A DNA stretch of 64,000 nt, taken from the NCBI RefSeq assembly GCF_003570705.1, contig NZ_QWVT01000007.1:51357-115356 (forward strand), read 5' to 3'. Shown here one piece after another: positions 8,630-15,081 of this stretch (position 1 is the stretch's first letter; the number at the start of each line of letters is the position of its first letter). The DNA comes from Mesobacillus zeae (GTDB lineage Bacteria > Bacillota > Bacilli > Bacillales > Cytobacillaceae). The notes under the pieces are model-generated. The model searched no databases, was not told the origin of the DNA, and saw only the letters and a program-made list of their open reading frames with translations. A program made the translations under genes and the position numbers.

Positions 8630-9877
8630 CTATTCAGAAGCAGCTTCAGGAAATTTGAAGTAAAAGGTTGTCCCTTTGCCGACTTCGCTGTTTACCTTAA
8701 TGGTTCCATCCATCGCACGAACGATACTGTAGACCACCATCATGCCAAGTCCCGTTCCCCTTTTTCCTTTTGTCGAATAATATGGCTCCCCGAGCCGCTC
8801 GACCTGCTCTTTCGTCATTCCCATTCCGGTATCAGTCACAATAACCGAGATATCAGAACGGTTAGACGTGACCCGTATCGTTAAATATCCGCCGCCCGGC
8901 ATTGCTTCCACTGCGTTTTTCAAGACATTGATGAACACCTGATGAAATTTTTGTCGATCGCCTCTTAGGCAGCCGCTGCCGGTAAAAAAGGTCGCAATTT
9001 CGACAGAATTTTGATTGGCAAGCGGCTGGACCACCCGGATGACATGCTCCACTTCCTCGATGACAGAAAAATCATCTTGCTTCTCGATCGCCGGCTTGGC
9101 AAAAGTCAAATAATCTCTAATTACTTTCTCGGCGGCATCCAGCTCATCCCTGACAAGTGAAAGATAAATCTCCCTTTTTACTGGCGGAAGCTCGGCTTCT
9201 TTCAGCAGCTGGACGAACCCGCTCGCAGCGGCAAGAGGATTGCGAATCTCATGGGAAATTGCAGCTCCCATTTGTTCAACTGCCTGAAGCTTCTCTGCTT
9301 TGATAACCCGATTCCTAATTTCAATGTTTTTGTTAACAAATTCTATCAGATAGGAAATAATACCGATTCCAAGAGGACTGATTGCCAAATACGCAAACCA
9401 CAGATCGTACCATTCATTTGGAGTATGGATAAATTCCATACACATTACAATGATAGCTCCGAGTAACATTCCTAGCAAAATAGAATATCTAATCCGATAA
9501 TCAGACTTAAGTTTCAAAAACCATGGATGCATCCAGCGCAGCACAAAAGAAAATACAACGTATAAAATAAGGGTTTCAACAAATCCTGCATCCAAACCGT
9601 ACAGCATCCTGATTCCGATGACGGCAAAAGCTAGCAAATATCCGTATTTCAGATATAGACCGCCAATGACAAAAGGAATGATACGCAAGTCACAACGGAC
9701 TTCTGGGACAGGATTGTACGCCATATGTATGCAAAACCATATCAAAGCAACAAATCCGATAAAGAGCTTCGGCTGTGAAAAATTAAATTTTATTTTCCTG
9801 TCGAAGATCACAAGACAAAAAAATAACAAAATCATCATTAAAGCGAGGATATTAAAAAAATGCCTGGTAATTTCCAT
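8630..9877 (-). CDS. Sensor histidine kinase, KinB-like (5TM-LYT type)
   Basis: 415 residues. The first half is membrane (about six helices, residues 5-190) of the 5TMR-LYT kind, with no large external domain. It is followed by a HisKA domain with H-box ISHEIRNPLAAASGF (His near residue 208) and an HATPase with N-box FINVLKNAVEAMPGGG and G-boxes DTGMGM and GTGLGM. This is the architecture of sporulation kinase KinB, and no response regulator is adjacent, as for KinB, which feeds Spo0F. Kinase call is firm; the KinB role is inferred. Confidence 0.85.
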   Translation of the reverse strand: MEITRHFFNILALMMILLFFCLVIFDRKIKFNFSQPKLFIGFVALIWFCIHMAYNPVPEVRCDLRIIPFVIGGLYLKYGYLLAFAVIGIRMLYGLDAGFVETLILYVVFSFVLRWMHPWFLKLKSDYRIRYSILLGMLLGAIIVMCMEFIHTPNEWYDLWFAYLAISPLGIGIISYLIEFVNKNIEIRNRVIKAEKLQAVEQMGAAISHEIRNPLAAASGFVQLLKEAELPPVKREIYLSLVRDELDAAEKVIRDYLTFAKPAIEKQDDFSVIEEVEHVIRVVQPLANQNSVEIATFFTGSGCLRGDRQKFHQVFINVLKNAVEAMPGGGYLTIRVTSNRSDISVIVTDTGMGMTKEQVERLGEPYYSTKGKRGTGLGMMVVYSIVRAMDGTIKVNSEVGKGTTFYFKFPEAASE

Positions 9878-9990
9878 ATTACACCTCCTAAATACAAATA
9901 TAGGAAAATTTCACAAGATGATTCACCGAGAAAACAACAGGATATTTACCTGTTTTTCGACTAAAAGATAAGTTCTTCTTGGATAACGAC

Positions 9991-10176
9991 TTAATGAGAC
10001 GCAGACTTTTTATATTTTTCAACAAAATCTTTTATTTTCATTTTTATTACTTTTGTCCGCTCATCATTATGATTTTCAGCACCAAGCATATATCTTTTCA
10101 ACAAATACTGGGCCGCTTCCTCAATCAGGACAAGTAAAACTATGAAAGCAACCGCAACGGTCATCCATTTGAGCAT
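9991..10176 (-). CDS. Small single-pass membrane protein
   Basis: 61 residues: one hydrophobic helix (MLKWMTVAVAFIVLLVLIE, about residues 4-22) and then a charged tail rich in Lys (KVIKMKIKDFVEKYKK). AGGGGG lies upstream of the ATG. I do not recognise the family. It is on the same strand as the kinase gene downstream, separated by about 110 bp. Confidence 0.5.
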   Translation of the reverse strand: MLKWMTVAVAFIVLLVLIEEAAQYLLKRYMLGAENHNDERTKVIKMKIKDFVEKYKKSASH

Positions 10177-10251
10177 CCCTTCAGCCCCCTTCTAGTTGAG
10201 TAAACTGCATGATTATGTAATAACAGTATTTAGGAATATTTCGCCAAAGAC

Positions 10252-10343
10252 TCGATTTTCCCCTGCTTTTGTCATTTGTATTTGGTTAGGTCGATATTTT
10301 CGCGAAGTTGATCGATATCTTTATTTTCTAGGTCGATATCTGG
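10252..10343. repeat. Short 21-bp phased array, core TCGATAT
   Basis: TCGATAT occurs at 10291, 10312 and 10333, exactly 21 bp apart, with a related TCGATTT at 10252 (39 bp earlier). It occupies the 219-bp gap between the small membrane-protein gene and the next minus-strand gene. Confidence 0.5.
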
Positions 10344-10363
10344 CAATTATGAGCCTTAAACGC

Positions 10364-10391
10364 AAAAAAAGCACCCCGCAGGCGCTTTTTC
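10364..10391 (-). terminator. Intrinsic terminator of the 77-residue protein gene
   Basis: Read on the minus strand, AGCGCC and GGTGCT form a stem (+ strand AGCACC 10370-10375 with GGCGCT 10381-10386) followed by a run of seven U. Confidence 0.75.
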
Positions 10392-10395
10392 AAAA

Positions 10396-10629
10396 TTATA
10401 CATTTTTCAAGACCATATATAGCCTCTTGTTTCGCTCACTGCGCTCTTCTTCCGAGGCAAGGTCATATTTTTTGAGGAGGTGAAACGCTTGATTCAAGAT
10501 ATCCTGCGTGTGCTCTTCTGCGAAAAATTGCTGAAATAACGGACGCATTTCCTCCGGCAAATATGCTGCCTGTTCCTGATACTTCTTGCTGACATCCTCA
10601 TGGCTGTGGTCGATCTTGCATTCACTCAT
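10396..10629 (-). CDS. Hypothetical small cytosolic protein
   Basis: 77 residues starting MSECKIDHSHEDVSKKY; acidic, helical and soluble, with no signal or membrane segment. The ATG at 10629 is preceded by AAAGGAGG; a longer frame from 10668 would have to run through that ribosome binding site. I do not recognise the family. Confidence 0.6.
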   Translation of the reverse strand: MSECKIDHSHEDVSKKYQEQAAYLPEEMRPLFQQFFAEEHTQDILNQAFHLLKKYDLASEEERSERNKRLYMVLKNV

Positions 10630-10730
10630 TATTCTGCCTCCTTTCCATTCCTTCTTATACCATACCAAAATAGGATAGAGATTACTTCATAATGTGCATA
10701 AGACTTGGCACCATTTAGGCAAACTGTTTA

Positions 10731-10759
10731 TTGACTGGCCAACTAGTTCAGGTTAAAAT
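10731..10759 (+). promoter_or_regulatory. Sigma-A promoter of the MFS exporter
   Basis: TTGACT (10731-10736), a 17-bp spacer, then TAAAAT (10754-10759). The spacer contains the 8-bp palindrome AACTAGTT, a possible but weak operator. Confidence 0.7.
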
Positions 10760-10821
10760 AACCTCCATCGTTCAACAATTAGATTGTATGAATGCATTTA
10801 GCTTTCAAGGAGATGTACAAA

Positions 10822-12402
10822 ATGAAACACGGGAAACAAGAAATGAATAAACGGCTTGTCTTGACCGGCCTGATCATCGGGATGTTCTTTAGCGCCCTGG
10901 AACAGACGGTTGTGGGGACTGCAATGCCAACAATCATTGCCGAATTGAATGGATTTTCCATTTTCGCATGGGTTACGACCGCCTATATGATCTCTTCAAC
11001 GACAGTCATCCCGATTGTCGGGAAACTGTCCGACCTTTATGGCCGGCGCGTGCTTTACCTTTTAGGAACTATCATATTTATCATCAGCTCCGGGCTATGC
11101 GCAACAGCAACTACCATGGAGCAGCTTATTCTGTACCGCGGCATCCAGGGAATCGGTGGTGGGATGATCATGCCACTTTCACAAACCATTGTCGGGGATA
11201 TTTTCACTGCTGAGCAGCGGGCAAAATGGCAGGGTGTCTTTGGAGCACTTTTTGGCTTAAGCTCTGTCATTGGGCCTTTTCTTGGCGGCTTTCTTGTGGA
11301 TACGATCAGCTGGCATTGGATTTTTCTAATCAATGTGCCATTCGGTCTTCTATCTGCCATCCTAATTTTTATTGGACTCAAACATGAAACGTTTGAAAAA
11401 AAGAAAAATGCGCCGATCGACTTTGGCGGGATTTTCACAATGATTCCGGCAGTTGTCCTTTTGCTCGGCGGCCTCACGTTTGCAGGAGACAAATTTGCGT
11501 GGGCATCCATGGAAAGCTTATTCATTTTTGGCGGTGCGGCCATCCTTTTGGCAGCCTTCCTTGTGATTGAAAGAAAAGCGCAAGAACCTGTTCTTGATTT
11601 ATCCCTTTTTAAAAATCGTGTTTTCGCAACGACTAGCGGACTGGGATTCCTAATCGGGCTTGGCATGTTCGGGGCCATTATGTTCGTACCAATGTTCATG
11701 CAGGGAATTCTCGGCGTAACTCCAACCCGGGCTGGCTCAACAATGACACCAATGATGATTGCACTGATTTTCGCTTCCGTACTAGGGGGGCGCTTGTTAT
11801 TAAAATTCCGGTTCCGAACTGTTTTAACCGCTGGGATGGCTATTGCGGTTGCCGGCTTTTACTTCATGAGCACAATGGGGCCGGATTCGAGCACACTTAC
11901 TGCTTATTCATACATGGTCATCCTAGGATTTGGAATGGGGCTTGTTATGCCGACGCTAATGATTGCCATACAGAATGAATTTCCGAAAAACAAGCTTGGC
12001 GCTGTCACTTCTGCATCAACCTTTTTCCGGTCAATCGGAGGAACCATTGGTGTTACGGTCCTGAACGTAGTCATGAACCATTCACTCGAGAAAAACCTTG
12101 CTGATGTCATTGAGACTGAAAAAAATCCAATCATCGCCCAAATTTTAACCAAAATTGGCGAGAAAACAGATGCCTTATTTGGTATCCTGGTAAAACCTGA
12201 ACTGCTGAAAGTACCAGCGGAAATAAAAAAACCTGTTATTGAAGGAATCGAAACGGCCTGGACACAATCATTCTCTACGGTCTTTTTGACTGGATTGATT
12301 TTTATCTCAATTGGCATAGTTGTTGCCCTGTCGGTGGGAAACGGGAAAATCAAGCGGGACAGCGATCTTCCCAAAGAACAGGAGAACGGGGCAGCAGAAT
12401 AA
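10822..12402 (+). CDS. MFS multidrug exporter, DHA2 (14-TM) family
   Basis: About 526 residues with roughly 14 membrane helices. Motif A is visible as GKLSDLYGRR after helix 2, an early acidic residue in SALEQTVVGTAMPTI, and the helix-4/5 region RGIQGIGGGMIMPLS. These are marks of the EmrB/QacA-type proton-driven drug exporters. Of several in-frame ATGs I chose 10822 because AAGGAG lies 9 nt before it. The gene has its own promoter and no visible regulator gene beside it. The substrate is unknown. Confidence 0.87.
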   Translation: MKHGKQEMNKRLVLTGLIIGMFFSALEQTVVGTAMPTIIAELNGFSIFAWVTTAYMISSTTVIPIVGKLSDLYGRRVLYLLGTIIFIISSGLCATATTMEQLILYRGIQGIGGGMIMPLSQTIVGDIFTAEQRAKWQGVFGALFGLSSVIGPFLGGFLVDTISWHWIFLINVPFGLLSAILIFIGLKHETFEKKKNAPIDFGGIFTMIPAVVLLLGGLTFAGDKFAWASMESLFIFGGAAILLAAFLVIERKAQEPVLDLSLFKNRVFATTSGLGFLIGLGMFGAIMFVPMFMQGILGVTPTRAGSTMTPMMIALIFASVLGGRLLLKFRFRTVLTAGMAIAVAGFYFMSTMGPDSSTLTAYSYMVILGFGMGLVMPTLMIAIQNEFPKNKLGAVTSASTFFRSIGGTIGVTVLNVVMNHSLEKNLADVIETEKNPIIAQILTKIGEKTDALFGILVKPELLKVPAEIKKPVIEGIETAWTQSFSTVFLTGLIFISIGIVVALSVGNGKIKRDSDLPKEQENGAAE

Positions 12403-12511
12403 TGCTAAATCCCTGCAATGGTTTTATCATTGGCTCTCTAACATGTTAAAATAGGTCTTGTGCCAGCTCGACTGGGAAAAATGCATTCGTAAGCTGGGAA
12501 GGAGACCTTCT

Positions 12512-13462
12512 ATGATTAGAACAATTGCTATCACCAAAGACGGAAAAATCGTAAAGGATGTTCCTCCAGAAATGCTTGTAAGAGGTCAGTACAACTGGTT
12601 CTGGGTTGATTTTGACGTGCCGGAAGAAACGGAAATGGCATTGCTGTCGGAAACCTTTCACTTCCACCCGCTCGCCATTGAAGACTGTATCCATACGCTT
12701 CAAAGGCCAAAGCTTGATTACTATGAGGACCATACCTTTTTTGTCGTACATAAGCTTGACCCTAAGACACTTGGAAAGGAAGAAGTCGATATTTTCCTTG
12801 GTGATTCATATATCGTTACCTACCATAATAAAAGTTCAATGGAAGTTGATGAGGTGTGGAACCGGCTTTTGCTGACAAAAACCTTGAAAAAGTGGAATCC
12901 AGGTCTTGCTTTTTACCATGTGCTCGATAAGATTGTCGACAACTATTTTCCGATTGTCTATTCATTTGAGGATGCTTTGAACGAACTGGAGGATAACAGT
13001 AAAGGAAAGTCAATGGAATTATTGCTTGATCAACTGTTTGACATCCGTCACGACCTTCTCTCCTTCCGGCATACAGTCGTACCCATGAGGGATTTGGTTT
13101 ACAGGATGCTCAATTCTCACAGACTCACTACTGTGCTTAAGCAACTGGAATACTTCCATGATATTCATGACCATCTTTTGAAGCTGAACGAAATGACTGA
13201 ATCCAATCGGGAACTGACAACCGACATCCGCGACAGCTACCTGTCAATGAATGCACATGAAACAAACCGGGTAATGAAAGTCTTAACCGTGATCACAACG
13301 ATTTTCATGCCCCTCACCTTCATCGCTGGCCTTTATGGAATGAACTTTCAGCATATGCCAGAGCTCCAGTGGCATTACGGCTATTTCATGGCCCTTTTTG
13401 CAATGGCCACCATCGGTGGAGTCATGTTTCTCTTTTTCAAAAACAAGGGATGGTTTAAATAG
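12512..13462 (+). CDS. corA: CorA-family magnesium/divalent cation channel (YfjQ-like)
   Basis: 316 residues: a long cytoplasmic N-terminal domain containing FHFHPLAIEDC and RPKLDYYEDH, a coiled region, and two C-terminal membrane helices with the YGMN signature (LYGMNFQHMPEL) at the pore mouth. CorA pentamers carry Mg2+ (or Co2+, Ni2+) across the membrane. The N-terminus closely follows B. subtilis YfjQ. The ATG at 12512 has GGGAAGGAG upstream. A second corA of a different subgroup converges on it at 13893. Confidence 0.9.
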   Translation: MIRTIAITKDGKIVKDVPPEMLVRGQYNWFWVDFDVPEETEMALLSETFHFHPLAIEDCIHTLQRPKLDYYEDHTFFVVHKLDPKTLGKEEVDIFLGDSYIVTYHNKSSMEVDEVWNRLLLTKTLKKWNPGLAFYHVLDKIVDNYFPIVYSFEDALNELEDNSKGKSMELLLDQLFDIRHDLLSFRHTVVPMRDLVYRMLNSHRLTTVLKQLEYFHDIHDHLLKLNEMTESNRELTTDIRDSYLSMNAHETNRVMKVLTVITTIFMPLTFIAGLYGMNFQHMPELQWHYGYFMALFAMATIGGVMFLFFKNKGWFK

Positions 13463-13463
13463 G

Positions 13464-13497
13464 AGAGACTGGCCTCATGGCCAGTCTCTTCCCTTAT
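13464..13497 (+). terminator. Intrinsic terminator of the first corA
   Basis: AGAGACTGGCC (13464-13474) pairs perfectly with GGCCAGTCTCT (13479-13489), followed by a short T-rich tract. Confidence 0.85.
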
Positions 13498-13596
13498 ATC
13501 AGTATTTTGTGATACGTGTCAAAGCTGTTTGCTTCTCGACATCAGAAAAGGCCCATAATATAATTATGAAAAATCAAAATTATGGAGGGTTCCTGC

Positions 13597-13833
13597 TTGT
13601 TAAAAATTTATATAAGAGTGACGGGGCTTATCGCAGCAATAATCGCCATTTTTTTGCTGATTGCGGACGGACGAAACACTTGGATTATGCCTTTTATGAG
13701 TTTATTTCTAGGATTAATGCTTTTTGGATTGGGGCTTTCAAAACTCAAAAATAAACATAAATTTTCAGCTTACAGTTTTTTCTTTATTTCTATCTTCAAT
13801 TTATGGATCGCAGTTTATACTATTTTCTATTAA
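13597..13833 (+). CDS. DUF3953-like small membrane protein
   Basis: 78 residues, almost entirely three hydrophobic helices with a KLKNKHK turn before the last; the pattern (MPFMSLFLGLMLFGLGL) matches the DUF3953 family of Bacillus, function unknown. I chose the TTG at 13597, 8 nt after GGAGGG. It is transcribed towards the second corA. Confidence 0.65.
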   Translation: MLKIYIRVTGLIAAIIAIFLLIADGRNTWIMPFMSLFLGLMLFGLGLSKLKNKHKFSAYSFFFISIFNLWIAVYTIFY

Positions 13834-13836
13834 AAA

Positions 13837-13864
13837 GAAAAACACCCACAAATGGATGTTTTTC
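13837..13864. terminator. Bidirectional terminator between the DUF3953 gene and second corA
   Basis: GAAAAACA and TGTTTTTC flank a short centre; the T-run is present in both directions between converging genes. Confidence 0.65.
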
Positions 13865-13892
13865 AAATTCGGCCATTTTCAGCCAGTCTCTA

Positions 13893-14831
13893 TTAAAAGT
13901 ATTTCTTTTTCCAAAATATAAATGCCGTCATCGTCGCCATGAAGAGCGCTACGATGAGCGTCATGAAGAAGGCGTACGGGTTATCAGCGAATGGTAGCTT
14001 TACGTTCATACCGTAGAAGCTGGCCACGATTGTCGGGAATGACAATATAATTGTGATCGAGGTCAAAAACTTCATGACGATGTTCAGGTTATTGGAAATG
14101 ATGGACGCAAAGGCATCCATCATACCGCTCAGGATGGAGCTGTATGTGTCAGACATGTCAATTGCCTGAGTGTTTTCAATGATGACATCTTCGAGCAAAT
14201 CTTTGTCTTCCTCATACATGCGAATGTAATTGAAGCGCATGATTTTTTCCAGTACCACTTTATTGGATTTCAGCGAGGTTGTAAAATAAACCAGGCTTTT
14301 CTCCAGAGCGAGGAATGCGTACAGTTCTTTGTTTTTCATCGACTGGTGCAGCTCGCGCTCAATCTCATTCGTTTTCTTATTGATTTGCTTCAGGTAACGA
14401 AGATAATAGGAAGAGATTGAGAACAGGATTTGCAGCGCAAACCTTGTCTTCTTATATGTGAAAAATTCCTTGATTTTGCTGTTTTTAAATGCTCCGAGTA
14501 TTGGTGTATCCTTCAGCGATACAGTGATGATACATTCAGGTGTGAGAACAATCCCAACAGGAATCGTTTCATAAATGGGAAAGCCTGATTCATCATAGGT
14601 GAAATACGGATAGTCGACAATAATATAGACATTGCCGTCGTCCTTTTCGATTCGCGGCCGTTCTTCATCATCGAGCGCGTCTTGGATGAAGTCGGCAGCA
14701 ATCCCAGCTTCGCTCGTAATCCGGGAAATTTCCTGGGAGGATGGCATTACCATATTCACCCAGCAGCCTTTTTCAATTTCATTTAATACCACTAATTCCT
14801 TTGTTTCCGTGCTTTTGAAAATTTCCAGCAT
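13893..14831 (-). CDS. corA: CorA-family divalent cation channel (YqxL-like)
   Basis: 312 residues, CorA fold: the N-terminal domain has EIEKGCWVNMVMPS and DALDDEERPRIE, and two C-terminal helices carry the YGMN signature (FYGMNVKLPFADNP). It belongs to a subgroup distinct from the first corA (12512-13462) and resembles B. subtilis YqxL. AGGAGG lies 8 nt before the ATG, but that sequence can pair with CCTCCT just upstream (see the leader). Transport of Mg2+ is the family expectation; the unusual leader suggests its synthesis is controlled. Confidence 0.87.
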   Translation of the reverse strand: MLEIFKSTETKELVVLNEIEKGCWVNMVMPSSQEISRITSEAGIAADFIQDALDDEERPRIEKDDGNVYIIVDYPYFTYDESGFPIYETIPVGIVLTPECIITVSLKDTPILGAFKNSKIKEFFTYKKTRFALQILFSISSYYLRYLKQINKKTNEIERELHQSMKNKELYAFLALEKSLVYFTTSLKSNKVVLEKIMRFNYIRMYEEDKDLLEDVIIENTQAIDMSDTYSSILSGMMDAFASIISNNLNIVMKFLTSITIILSFPTIVASFYGMNVKLPFADNPYAFFMTLIVALFMATMTAFIFWKKKYF

Positions 14832-15008
14832 TCCATTAACCTCCTCTCTGATAGGAGGAAGCCATCTTACCTTGTAAGAGTTGATATTCTTGCGGTATCC
14901 AAATCTATCAATTCAAAGATAACCCCGGCTCCCTCCGGCCTGGCGGGTTCAGGCTCTGACGAATAACTCAACAATATCAACTCCTTTTCAGCATCTTTTT
15001 ATATCCTC
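14832..15008 (-). ncRNA. Structured 5' leader of the second corA with sequestered Shine-Dalgarno
   Basis: On the minus strand, 14878-14983 is a 106-nt unit closed by a perfect 11-bp helix (GAGTTGATATT with AATATCAACTC). Inside, GCCTG/CAGGC and AACC...CCGG/CCGG...GGTT are alternative, mutually exclusive stems. Then comes TCTTAC/GTAAGA (14865-14879), which overlaps the closing helix by two bases, and CCTCCT (14853-14858) paired with the Shine-Dalgarno AGGAGG (14840-14845). This is riboswitch-like geometry. It matches no M-box, yybP-ykoY or other consensus I know. Confidence 0.6.
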
Positions 15009-15012
15009 TTAC

Positions 15013-15041
15013 ATCTTACTCCTCTAAAGGAAAAACGACAA
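15013..15041 (-). promoter_or_regulatory. Candidate sigma-A promoter of the second corA leader
   Basis: On the minus strand TTGTCG (15036-15041), 17-bp spacer, TAAGAT (15013-15018). It would give a leader of about 175 nt before the corA start. Confidence 0.5.
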
Positions 15042-15081
15042 ACCATTTTTTTGAATAAGCCATTGGAATTTCATTGGTATA

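Noticed and set aside
10737..10753. TetR-type operator in the MFS promoter
   Set aside because: Only an 8-bp palindrome (AACTAGTT); flanking bases do not match.
14878..14983. M-box, yybP-ykoY or NiCo riboswitch
   Set aside because: None of their conserved sequence blocks could be found; left as an unassigned leader.
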